Source of the DNA: Allomyces macrogynus ATCC 38327
Taxonomy: Eukaryota > Blastocladiomycota > Blastocladiomycetes > Blastocladiales > Blastocladiaceae
DNA length: 14,290 nt
NCBI GenBank assembly: GCA_000151295.1
Contig: GG745349.1
Span: 38,458-52,747, forward strand
Direction of reading: 5' to 3'
This document shows positions 1-8,789 of this stretch, one piece after another; position 1 is the first letter of the stretch, and every line of letters starts with the position of its first letter. The notes beneath the pieces were generated by a model, which did not search any database, had not been told where the DNA came from, and saw nothing but the letters and a program-made list of their open reading frames with translations. The position numbers and the translations under genes were made by a program.

Positions 1-411
1 CCGCCGCAGCACCAGGGCCCACCGCCGCCGATGCAGCACCCACAGCCGACAGGCGCCTACGCGCCCGGCCCAACGCTACCCCCCGGCGCGCCAGCGCCGC
101 ATTACGCGCCTGGCCCGACCCCACCGCCCGGCGCGGGCGGCGCGCCGCACTACGTCTATGGCCCACCGGGCGTGCCCGTGCAGCCGACGGGCACGCCGGG
201 GTACGCGCCGCCGCCGCCCGAGGGATATGCGCCGGCGCCGGGATGGCACCCGCAGCAGCCGCCGTATGGTGGGTACGCGGGAGTGGTCCCGCCGCATGCG
301 ACGGGGTCGCCGCAGCCGTCGGGGGGATTTGCGGGTGCGCCGCCGGTGGGGATGGCGCTGCCGCCGGGACAGCAGCCGCCGCCGCCGCAGGCGTATTACC
401 AGCCATCGTGA
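1..411 (+). CDS. C-terminal part of a Pro/Gly/Tyr-rich low-complexity protein (5' end outside window)
   Basis: The reading frame is open from base 1 and ends at TGA 409-411, showing the last 136 residues. The visible part consists of Pro, Gly, Ala, Tyr and Gln with no folded domain. A degenerate unit recurs: YAPGPTLPPGAPAPHY is followed by APGPTPPPGAGGAPHY, then looser PPPEGYAPAPGW and QQPPYGGYAG pieces. It ends in a PPPPQAYYQPS tail. Such tails occur on fungal RNA-binding, endocytic and cell-wall proteins, where they bind SH3/WW modules or promote condensation, so no function can be assigned. It converges on the EBP gene with 246 bases between the two stops. Codons end mostly in G or C, as in the neighbouring genes, which favours real coding. 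Overlapping open frames on both strands are explained by the GC-rich repeats. Confidence 0.6.
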   Translation, partial: PPQHQGPPPPMQHPQPTGAYAPGPTLPPGAPAPHYAPGPTPPPGAGGAPHYVYGPPGVPVQPTGTPGYAPPPPEGYAPAPGWHPQQPPYGGYAGVVPPHATGSPQPSGGFAGAPPVGMALPPGQQPPPPQAYYQPS

Positions 412-657
412 TGGAAGTGGTAGGATTTGGGAGGATTTGTCGTGAATGAAGGAGATCGCTGGTCGGCACGTTGCTTGCCATGTCGTTCTTTCTGAGAGAA
501 CCCTTTGTCCGCCGCCACGGGGAAGAAAAACATGACCCCACAATGATTTTCGTTGCAATACGACTATGAACGTCAAACGAAGGTACCAACGAACTCGGAG
601 ACGGATCACTCCATCAATCTCTTCAGACGGCCACGCCAACAACTTGGGGCCTGCTGA

Positions 658-1548
658 TCAGTGCGTCTTGAGCTTCTTTCCCTGCGCGTTGGCCTTGGGC
701 GGGTCGGTTGTGAGCACGCGCAGCGCCCAGGTGATAACAATCGACGGGACCACGACCCAAATGAAGTTCATGAAAAAGAAGTAGACCCAGAAGTAGAAGG
801 GCGTCTTGATGCCGTCGTCGTAGGTCATGCGGCCGATAAAAGACTTGGCCTGGTCGACGAGCGACGCCGGGGCCACAGCGTCGGCCGCGAGCGGCTCGAG
901 GCGCAGCGACGTGTAAAAGTAGACAATGGTGCCGTAGAGCTGGCCGGTACTAGTGGAGACAGAGAACGCGTTGGGTCAGATGAGAATGGCTGAATAACGG
1001 GTGGAGAAGCAAGACAGAGTGGGAGCGGACCTGATGAGCAGCAGCCAGGGAAGGTAGCGGTTGGTCTTGGTGTGATTGGCGCGCATGCGGATGGCCATGA
1101 GCCAGAGGAGCGGGCCCCAGACAAACTGTTGGATCAGGAGCAGCACGTCAGTTCGTTGAACACGCTCAAGGGGCCAAACAAGACGCGAAGCTATCCATAC
1201 CGAGGTAATCGCCTCAATGATCCAGACGGCGCGGTCGCCCCACATGTAGCGGGAGTCGCACTTGGCGTACTCCTTCCAGACCTGGCCGAGTACCGTGTTG
1301 TGCGCGGCCAAGTCGCGCACGTTCACGACAAAGTAACCCTCGAGCGCCATGTGGATGATGCCCGACAGCCAGCACCACGTGTAGATGGCGCGGCGGAACA
1401 TGGGCAGGCCGTGGCCCGACGCAAACGCGAGCAGTGTAAACGCGCCGCACGCTGCAGCGAACCCGCCCAGGATCACCATGTCGGCGTGCGTGTTGGGCAC
1501 ATAGTGCGGCAGGTCGAGCGAGGCCGGAATGAACGGGTGCGACGCCAT
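658..1548 (-). CDS. EBP: EBP-type sterol delta8-delta7 isomerase (emopamil-binding protein family)
   Basis: Exons are 1548-1201, 1125-1031 and 949-658 on the minus strand, giving 244 aa (human EBP is 230). Intron 1 (75 bases, GTATGG...CAG) is phase 0 and intron 2 (81 bases, GTCCGC...TAG) is phase 2. The family moves the sterol B-ring double bond from C8 to C7 in the ER membrane. Seen in sequence: the N-terminal HPF-x4-L-x-L-x2-YVPN block; a His66/Glu70 pair in a membrane helix; WKEYAKCDSRY at 91-101; EAIT with Glu112 and Thr115; GQLYG at 150-154, restored only by splicing; and TPFYFWVYFFFMN with Trp212. These correspond to the residues known to be essential in the mammalian enzyme. There are about four to five hydrophobic helices. 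The C-terminus KLKTH fits a KxKxx ER-retrieval signal. ATG 1548 is chosen because it gives the usual short N-terminus; ATG 1617 in the same frame would add 23 residues without family similarity. Typical fungi use the unrelated ERG2 for this step. Confidence 0.93.
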
Positions 1549-1959
1549 TTTGCGGGGAACGACGCGCGAGAGACGGAGGAGCGTGGGGTCGGCAGCGGCG
1601 TCAGGGCCGGGGGACATGCAACGCGTGTGGTTGTCGTCAAACGAGGTCGGCGGCCGGAATTCGCGGGTGGTGGTTCGGTCACAGAGCGGCTGCGGAGAGT
1701 GCGGGCAGTCGCGGGCGTTGTTTCTCGGCCTGTGGTCGTGTGCTTGATCTCCGCGGCGGTCGACGTCGCGGATCACGGTGTCGCCGGATCTGCGCGGTGT
1801 GGTGACTTCTGACAGACCTGGCACGCATCGCAACAGTCCGCTTTGACCACCCTGTGTGCTTCTGTCCGCGGTCACAATCGTTGCTGCTGCCAGCGCCGTC
1901 GGCTGCCCGCAACACGCGCTCGCCGCGTGCGCGCTGCTTGTCCACCGCCCCAGACCACG
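1549..1959. promoter_or_regulatory. Shared upstream region between the divergent EBP and DONSON genes
   Basis: These 411 bases must hold the promoters of both genes. I see no TATA box or CCAAT box at a convincing position. The EBP frame stays open through most of the region, probably because it is GC-rich, and contains an in-frame ATG at 1617 that could be an alternative EBP start. An ACGCGT hexamer at 1621-1626 matches the MBF/MCB site of yeast G1/S genes, but the hexamer is common in this window. Confidence 0.5.
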
Positions 1960-4243
1960 ATGCAGCAGCAGCCGCGCGGCATCAAGCGCGCTTCGTCGCT
2001 GGCCGAAATTCGGGTCGGTGCTCCGTTGTTCCGTGCCGCCACCGGAGGGGACGCGTCCCTAACCGCCCTGCCGCCCGCGTCTCCAGGAACGGCAACGGAA
2101 GCGCACGGCAACACCCGAAAATCGTGCCGTCGCCGCATCGTCTGTCCATGGCAACACTTCTACATCATTGGCCGCGGCCGGACCCAGTCGGATCAGCACC
2201 AGCAGCTCGAGCAGCGGTCATGGTACCACGTCCACTAAGAACAACAGCCTGCGCCGTGCCGCAACAACGGCTGGAACCGTCTCCACCAGCTCGAAACCCG
2301 CGGCGGTCCCGATTACCGCGTTTTTCCAGCGGTCCAGATCCAGTCGGCAGGCATCCGCCTCTGCGAATGCCAGCGGGGCCAATCGGACTTTTTCCGCGTC
2401 CGCATCAACCACGGCTCCGCGCTTGGAATCGCAGGACACGGTCGTGCTCGACGGCGCACTGTCCTCGACGCGCTCCACGCCCAGCACGTCGCCCAGCACA
2501 TCGCGCAGCAGATTGCTCGGCAGCGACGCTGCGACCTCCACCGCACCTTGTCCTGCTCCAGGACCCTCCAAGGGACCTGCCGCACCGTCCACGTCGTCGT
2601 TCCCGTTCGTGATTGCCCGCCGCCAACCGGCCACGGCGCGGCCCAGCAACCCGTTCCAGCTCCTCTCCCAGATTGGCCGTGGTAACGACAGCGACGACGA
2701 CGGGTTTTACGACGACCTCGACGAGGATGGCGAGGACGAACCCGTCGCATGGTCGGACTTGATCAAGCGCACCGCGTCGCTCCAGGTGCACGGTGCGTCG
2801 CTGCCGATTGCCTGCACCGAGTCGGCGTTCCGCGACGGCGTCGTGGACGATGTCCTGGACGAGGGCGATGACGATGGACTCGATGACGACGACGCGGCGG
2901 GCGATGGATGGATGGCGGCCAGCTTGAGTGAGTGGGAGAGCGACGCCGAGGACGATGACAGCGAGGACGGCGAGCCCGACGCGTGGCCGCCATTTGATTC
3001 ACCGGCTGCGGTTGACGGCGACGGGAACGACGACGACGTGCCCATGAACGACGACGATCCCAGCACTTCCATGGACGCGGCGTCGCTCCCAAATCCCGCT
3101 TCGGATGCAACCGACACGACGCTCCCCTTTTCCTGGACCTTGCCGCAACAAATCTCGTTCCAGTCGAGCACCTCGCTCGAATGGGCCGCGCCTGCTCCAC
3201 CAACGACTGCACTCGGATGCAGCGCGACGACGCTCGACTCATTCACCCTCTTCCAGCACGCTTCCCCGCTCACCACCGACTCGCCTGCCATTCGGTTCGA
3301 CGCGCAGCTCTACCACTACCGGCACCCGGGCGAGGACCTCTCCCCAGCCTCCCGCGCCGCGCGGATCAAGCAGACGGACCGCGACGAACTCGCGTACGCG
3401 CAGCGCTCGTCCGTCCGATGGCAAGCGGCGTTTGCACATGCGGTCGCACTCGTGCAGAATGGCGACATGCCGTACCTTTACTTTATCCACCGTAACCACT
3501 TCACGGCCGTCGTTTTACCGGACCGCGCATTTGTAACCGGGTGCACGCGCGGTCTGCGCGCCCAGTTCGCGGCGCGCGGGATCACGGTCGAGACGGCCGA
3601 TCGCGGCAGCGCGCGGGACGTGGCGGGGGACGAGAAGCCGAAGCGCGTGGTTCCGCTCGGGAGCGTCGTGCCCGGGACTGGTGACAGTGATGACGACAAT
3701 GAGGAAATGGACGATTTGCCGTGGGATAACGGCACGGGCGCGCTCAGCGGCGCTGCCGCGGATGTGGCGCCGATTCGCACCGTGGCCACGGCGCATTTAA
3801 GCGAGCCGGCGCACGCGACAGTCGTAGTCCCGTTTGAGTCGCGCGTCAAGTTTGTCGCGTTTCTGGGTGAGTTTTTGGAGTGGAACGCGAGCAGTGCGCG
3901 CGTGCTGGACCCGTCGTTGCCCGTGCTGGTCGCGCCGCGGCCGTTCCTGCACGCGAGTTTACACAAGGCGCAGGTGCGTTTTTTCTGTGGTTCGTTCAGG
4001 TCGGGATCGGGAACTGACTTTTTATCATTCGGCGGGTGGGTACGTTAGATGACACGCGTCGGGACGGTCAGCAGCGTGCACGGCGCCGCGTCGCGCATCC
4101 AGGTGGAAGGATGGGTCTTGCCGCCGCAGGTGCAGGAGCTGGTCGCGCTCGTTCGCGAGCACAATCCGGACGCGCGCGTACAAGTCGTGCCCGACACGCA
4201 CGTCGTGTTCCCCGCCCGTATGGCGCTGGGTCAGCCACGCTGA
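1960..4243 (+). CDS. DONSON: DONSON homolog (replication initiation / fork protection protein)
   Basis: Exons are 1960-2013, 2087-3973 and 4049-4243, giving 711 aa (human 566). Intron 1 is 73 bases (GTCGGT...CAG) and intron 2 is 75 bases (GTGCGT...TAG), both phase 0. In animals DONSON delivers GINS to MCM during CMG helicase assembly and protects forks. Family blocks seen: NPFQLL at 206-211; a PFSW-x5-ISFQSS block at 365-384; the core from Trp473 (RWQAAF) through PYLYFIHRNHFTAVVL at 490-505 to CTRGLRAQFAARGI at 524-537; VVPFESRVKFVAFLGEFL; and, only after splicing, LPVLVAP-x9-HKAQ joined to IQVEGWVLPPQVQELVALV. The first 200 residues are Ser/Thr-rich and disordered, with a PIP-like VPITAFF near 92-98. 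Residues about 219-345 are Asp-rich. The vertebrate C-terminal extension is absent. ATG 1960 is inferred: exon 1 encodes MQQQPRGIKRASSLAEIR and joins in frame. TTG 2168 is an internal Leu codon, not a start. Confidence 0.87.
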
Positions 4244-4473
4244 AGCCCAATATATCGCACCCATGTTGCAGTGCACAGATTTGCCAGCCTGAATTGGGAT
4301 GGTCGGGGCGCATTGTCAAGATCACCGTGGTCTCTTCGGCCGATCCGCCGTGCATAGCCCTGTTCAGTTAAGCCGTGTAACCGCTACACCAGAAAGTGAA
4401 CACACCAACAGCAGGGGTGTGGTGGCCTCGCGCACACAACAAAAGCAGAAGATACCCTGTCAATTAAAAAAGC

Positions 4474-4553
4474 ATGAAACCCGGTCAAGCGGGCGCATCT
4501 GGGAGACGAGGCCATTCAAGATTGAGTTGGGAACCCAGCTGTAATCGGACCAG
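4474..4553 (+). repeat. Imperfect direct repeat, copy A
   Basis: Copy A shares three ordered blocks with copy B. Block 1 is ATGAAACCCGGTCAAG here, against ATGAGACCCGGTCAAG. Block 2 is ATTCAAGATT at 4514-4523, against GTTCGAGATT. Block 3 is TCGGACCAG at 4545-4553, identical in B. Spacing between blocks differs by only 4-5 bases, and an A-rich run precedes both copies. The orientation given is arbitrary. Its nature (old duplication, relic element or ncRNA family) is unknown. Confidence 0.45.
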
Positions 4554-4735
4554 TGATTGAAACAGGATCCGGAGGAAGCAGTTGCCGTGCAGACCACCGT
4601 TCCGGTTCGACTTGCTTGACTGAGCCATGAGCGTCGTGTCTGCGTGCGCCTTGACAGACCGTGGCTGCACGCAAACGTGGCTCGAAAGCTCAAGCAACCA
4701 ATTTCATTGGGCGCGCCAAGCGGGAAAGAGAAAAA

Positions 4736-4823
4736 ATGAGACCCGGTCAAGTCGATGCAGCTAGGGTGTGGGCGAGCCCGTTCGAGATTCAAAGTCTGGA
4801 TAACCTAACCGCTTTCGGACCAG
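4736..4823 (+). repeat. Imperfect direct repeat, copy B
   Basis: This is the second copy, 262 bases downstream of copy A. Block 1 begins at 4736 after six A residues, block 2 (GTTCGAGATT) is at 4780-4789 and block 3 (TCGGACCAG) at 4815-4823. Block 2 resembles a Pol III B box (GTTCGA) but is not flanked by complementary stems, so it is not a tRNA. Confidence 0.45.
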
Positions 4824-5401
4824 GAATCGATCCGTGAGTCTGCCGACACCAGGAAGGCAGCTAGAACCACGGGACTATCCGGACTTGGAGAGCAAGGACA
4901 GCAAATCTATTATTTGCACACAGATTGCGCGTGATTGAAAGCGAGTCACGCGGCCCCTGGGCGTCGTGATGCCAGCGGTGGTCGCCGGTCCGGACCTTTC
5001 CTTTTCATCCAGGCCCTGTCTGCGCTGGTCCACACCGTTCCCCCGATTCTCTCTCTCTCCACGCTTGAGCGAAATCAATCTTGGTCCACGGCCCGGCAGC
5101 ACAACTTGAACCAACCTCGAGCAACGTATGCGCCGCACGCTGCACGACGATGAACCACGGCACCGAACTCCGTGAAATAGAGCCAAGCCCGGGCCTGAAC
5201 CGCGTGTGCACGCGGCTGAACCGATTGGACCGGAGCAACAGGATGCGTGCACGAACCCTGTTGCTCAAATAACGGCCGCGTCGGTGTGCCGGTCCAGGTC
5301 GCGCGTGCTGCGGTGTTGCGACAATCGACTTGTCGCTGCCAGCCACAACGCGTCGTTCGACTGATCCCAACACGGCGCCGTCACTGGAACAATAGACCAT
5401 C

Positions 5402-6371
5402 ATGTCGGCGGTCCAGCAAATCGCGCGAATTACCAAGTACACGGCGACGACGACGGGTCGCGACAAGGTCTACCGGTTCATTCAGTACTTTTCGCGGTTC
5501 CTCGCTTTCCGGCTGCTGGCAGCCGACCCCAAGGGCAACAAGGAGCTCGCGGGCAAGATCACCAAGCTCGTCAAGCACTTGAGTCTGAGCCGCAAGCGTA
5601 CGTTGCATTGGATCGAGTTTTGATGTGGATCACGGGTTGTGAGCGGTCTTGCTGACGCTGGTGGCGCGGGGGGTTGCGGGTAGTGATGCGCGTTGGCCGC
5701 CCGCTCGAGTATTTCCTCAACATCATGAACGGCATTGCGACGCAAAAGGACGAGTTCATCAAGTACGTTTGTCCTTTTGCGATGCGCTTTGCGCGTGCAT
5801 GCTTCGATCGAGGTATGCTCATCATCGACCTTGTCCACCGTGTGTGTTACAGGTACTGCTTGATCGGCAAGAACGCGGCACTGTCGGTGTGGATGGTGTT
5901 TGATTTCCTCGCTTGGGCGCAGGGCGTCGGTCTCTGGAAGAGCAAGAACCCCGAGCTCTTGTCGCTGCGCACGAACCGGTTCTGGATCACGGGCCTGATT
6001 TTCGGGCTCATGAGCACCTGGTACCAGATTACGGGCGTTTTGAAGCGGCACCTTGCCCTGCAAAAGGTCAAGGCGCAGAACAAGCTCACGGCCGAGGACA
6101 CGCTCGCCGAGGAGAAGGCGATTCACGCGTACGTCTGTTCCCGCTGGTAGCCGCAGATGTTTCCGTTCAGTGCTGTTTCTTACCGCATTTTGTCTGTAGC
6201 GCGAGCAAGAAGCTGGCGCGGCAAGTGTTCCAGGAATCTCTTGACATTCTCGTGCCGGCGCGCGGGCTCAAGTGGGTGACGCTGACGGACGGGTTCATTG
6301 GCCTGTCGGGCGCGCTCACGTCGCTCATGGGCGCCGAGTCGCAGTGGAAGAAGGTGCACGGTGGCAAGTGA
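5402..6371 (+). CDS. PEX11: Peroxisomal membrane protein PEX11
   Basis: Exons are 5402-5597, 5684-5762, 5853-6128 and 6200-6371, giving 240 aa, the usual family length. The introns (86, 90 and 71 bases) all start GTACGT and end TAG, CAG and TAG. PEX11 elongates the peroxisomal membrane through an N-terminal amphipathic helix and recruits fission factors, controlling peroxisome number. Seen: GRDKVYRFIQYFSRFL at 20-35, the typical amphipathic segment; SLSRKLMRVGRPLEYF at 61-76, the family signature that appears only when exons 1 and 2 are joined; KYCLIGKNAALSVWM across the second junction; hydrophobic helices near 107-120 and 134-156; and a C-terminal helix around 211-227 before a basic WKKVHGGK end. 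Intron 2 has no in-frame stop, so retention would insert 30 residues. ATG 5402 gives the expected short N-terminus. Which of the alpha/beta/gamma paralog types this is cannot be told. Confidence 0.95.
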
Positions 6372-6865
6372 GCGCGATAGATGGCGCTCTGTTGGTGTTT
6401 GCTTTTCGGCTCATGTTTTCGTGGACTCCTGGTGGCCTGCCCGTCTTGGAGGCCAAGATAGTTTGCAAGCTAAAAGACGCTTTGTCGCGGGCCCTTGCGA
6501 AGCGGGGCTCGAGTTTTGATTTATCTTTTCGAGGAAAGCGAGAGCATTACGGGACAGGAGCTGCACTTGTCACGGGGCCGCGTCGCAGCTCTCGTCGGAT
6601 CCCTTCTGCCGCCGTTCTTGCGCCGCTGCCGGCCCTGTCGCCCCTGACGACACTGTCGCTCTCCACCCGCCCAGACTCTCCGCATTGTGCTCGTTGCGCC
6701 ACGTTCAGACCATCGAGCCACGGCGGCAGCACCTGTGTCACCGATCCGACCAGCTCTTCCCAACACCAACCTCGATCCTCCTCGCTGGCTTGGGCCGCCA
6801 TAGAGCCATAGAACTGCTGCCGTGGGCCGATACGCACCAATAGACCAAGCTAGAGCGCCGCAGCC
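6372..6865. other. PEX11 3' UTR and nephrocystin-1 upstream region
   Basis: These 494 bases separate two genes on the same strand. I see no supported coding region. I looked for an upstream exon encoding the N-terminal coiled coil of animal nephrocystin-1 and found no heptad-like frame. An AT-rich patch near 6513-6530 (ttttgatttatcttttc) could belong to the PEX11 3' end, but no AATAAA is present. Confidence 0.5.
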
Positions 6866-8789
6866 ATGCTCTCATCGAACCACGACGTCCACCCGGCTGC
6901 AGCCGACGTGCCTGCGCCCGTGATGCCGCTCATGTTGACCAAGCACGCCTTCCATGCGCGCGACGGCACCGACGAGCTCACGGTCCCGGCGCGCGCCATT
7001 GTCTCGATCATGCCGCTGCCCGAGGTTGTTGAAGTGCCCGAGGTTGATGAAGAACCCGACACCAACTACACGGTCGACGCATTCTGGGTCCACGTCGCGT
7101 TTCGCGGCGAGCAAGGGTTTGTGCCGCGCCATTTGCTGACGCCGCTCGACAAGACCGTTCTCGGCAAGTCGCCGTGCGCGAGCAGCGAGAGTGTGAACGC
7201 TCCCGCATCCGAGCGCCCAAAGTCACTGTCGCGGTCGCGGTCCAGGTCGCGCACACGGCATGCGGTTCCGACGAGCCCTTCGAAACGGTCACCGGTCAAG
7301 CCGTCGGCGCTTTCTGGGTGCGTGTCGCCGACCAGGCGCATGTCTCGCGCACGCTCGAGTATGCCGCCGTTCTTGTCCACCTCGAAGCGCGGTGCGTTCT
7401 CATCATTGTTGTAACATGGTCGAGTGGCAAGTTGCTGACCCCTGACTGCACGGCAGCAACGAAATCCAAGCTCTCGCAGCAACTTGCCCAGATTGCCACC
7501 GTACCAGCAGCGCCAGCGTCGCAACCGCCGACCTCGCCGCTGTCCACGCAGGGCGCGATCCAGCTGACGCTGCACCGCGTCGACCATTTCCCGTACTTGA
7601 CGCCCGACGCGCAACTCGACCCGGACCGCGCTCAGGGGCAGTGGATTCGGTCGGCGGTGCGCGTGTCGCTGCTTCGCGCTGGACAAGTCGTTGGCAACGT
7701 TCACGTCGCCACGGCGCACCCCGAGTCGCCGCTGCACAAGTGTCGCACCTGGCGGTTCACGGAAAAGGTATTGCTCGTGAACGAGAATTTGATCTCCGAA
7801 TATCAGCTCACGCTTCTTGCTGTGCGCTAGTCACATCTGTTTGGGTCTGGCGAGAAGTACGACGACAACCGTCTGGTCGTGCGATTCGACCCGACCGAGT
7901 TTGAAACGTCGGTCGTGTTTGAACTTGTGCACACAATTCGCGTCCCACCGGCCGCGCCGGGCCTACCAGCGGTGCGACGAGGTGCGTTCAATCCTTTGTC
8001 TCTTTGTGCATCCCGATACTCCTCATCCCGCCGCTCTGAAACAGACATTTCCGCCGGATGGACCGCGCTCAATCTCTTCAACAGCGCCGGCACGCCGCTC
8101 GCGCAGCAGCGGTACACGCTCACCGTGCGCGACCAACGACCGTGCGACAAGGACGCGATGCCGCAAACCCCCTCCACGCCGGGCGACGGGAAATATCCCA
8201 CCTCCCTGATCGTCGGCGTCACGGCCGTCCCCAAGAAATGGCACGCAACGACCCTCGGGCTGCCACCACGCGTCGTATGCGCGCTCGATACGGTCTCGCT
8301 CGCCGCACACTACTGCCATGTCCTGGCTGCGGCCGCCATCGACGCGCGCACGCGGCCCGCAGCCGATTACGTCCAGTCGGACCCGATCTTGGCGTGGCTC
8401 GGGCCGGCGTTGGACGACGCAGACCAAGCGCGCGCTTTGGCGGCTGCGTGGCGTGCGGAACGGAAACGGATTCCGGCGGCGATACGGCACGACTTGGATG
8501 CCGCGCAAAAGTGGGTGCGGCGGTTGGTTGTTACTTGGCATTGCGTGCAGGGCGAACAAGCGAGGGTCCAGCTGGGCGCGGATGTCAAGGTACGTTGTCC
8601 TTCACGACCCGTCGTGATCGGGAGATCGAGTGCGGTTCATGTTCCTCGATTTCTTAGGAGCCCAAACCCGTGACGGCGCCGAGCGATGCGGTGGCCGCAC
8701 TCAACAAGCCCACGGCTACAACGCAGTACACGCCGTTCACAACGGCCGAACTGAAGTACTGGCTCCCGCCCGAGGCGGCGAACTCGTAA
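6866..8789 (+). CDS. NPHP1: Nephrocystin-1 (NPHP1) homolog, ciliary transition-zone protein
   Basis: Exons are 6866-7391, 7457-7767, 7831-7981, 8045-8589 and 8658-8789, giving 554 aa (human 732). The introns (65, 63, 63 and 68 bases) start GTGCGT, GTATTG, GTGCGT and GTACGT. NPHP1 works with NPHP4 and RPGRIP1L at the gate between basal body and axoneme. Seen: an SH3 domain at about 22-95, ending GFVPRHLLTP; a basic SR-rich linker at about 116-170 with TSPSK, SPVK and VSPTRR phosphosite-like motifs; and the nephrocystin C-terminal region at about 205-554. That region includes IQLTLHRVDHFPYL, IRSAVRVSLLRAGQVVGNVH, CRTWRF, then VVFELVHTIR and SAGWTALNLFNSAGTPL, which line up with the VRLCLFDGNKVLSNIH, TWTF, FELGISYIR and CGWVFLKLFDASGVPI order of the human protein. 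The tail YTPFTTAELKYWL resembles the human C-terminus. It lacks the N-terminal coiled coil and acidic regions of animal NPHP1. The start has a good ATG context and sits just before the SH3 domain. Confidence 0.87.

Larger units (their letters stand above)
4244..5401. other. Gene-free stretch between DONSON and PEX11
   Basis: About 1.16 kb with no convincing coding region. Frames of 70-150 codons exist on both strands but have unstructured composition and no recognisable motif or supporting splice signals. No tRNA fold, 5S rRNA or spliceosomal snRNA signature was found. It must include the DONSON 3' UTR and the PEX11 promoter. A pyrimidine tract with CT repeats lies near 5047-5060, about 340 bases before the PEX11 start. 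The main structure is a diverged pair of direct repeats, listed separately. Confidence 0.6.

Noticed and set aside
1621..1626. MCB (ACGCGT) site as a cell-cycle element for DONSON
   Set aside because: The same hexamer occurs repeatedly in coding and intronic DNA here (for example near 2051, 2979, 4053, 5348 and 6124), as expected in CpG-rich sequence.
1854..2612. Plus-strand frame of about 250 codons overlapping the DONSON start
   Set aside because: It is Arg/Pro-rich, overlaps the better-supported DONSON exons in another frame, and has no motif.
2168..4048. DONSON starting at TTG 2168 and ending at TAG 4048 as a single-exon gene
   Set aside because: The start would be a TTG, and the family's C-terminal block lies beyond 4048 in another frame. 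Two phase-0 introns with good boundaries give a complete family-like protein.
4460..4792. Minus-strand frame of 110 codons in the gene-free stretch
   Set aside because: There is no recognisable domain, its Ser/Thr/Arg-rich composition looks random, and it overlaps the direct repeats.
4771..4800. Possible tRNA gene, from a B-box-like GTTCGA
   Set aside because: Bases flanking the loop are not complementary, and no A box or acceptor stem is found at the right distance.
5005..5466. Minus-strand frame of 153 codons overlapping the PEX11 start
   Set aside because: It is antisense to the PEX11 first exon and promoter, with no domain and no splice or start-context support.
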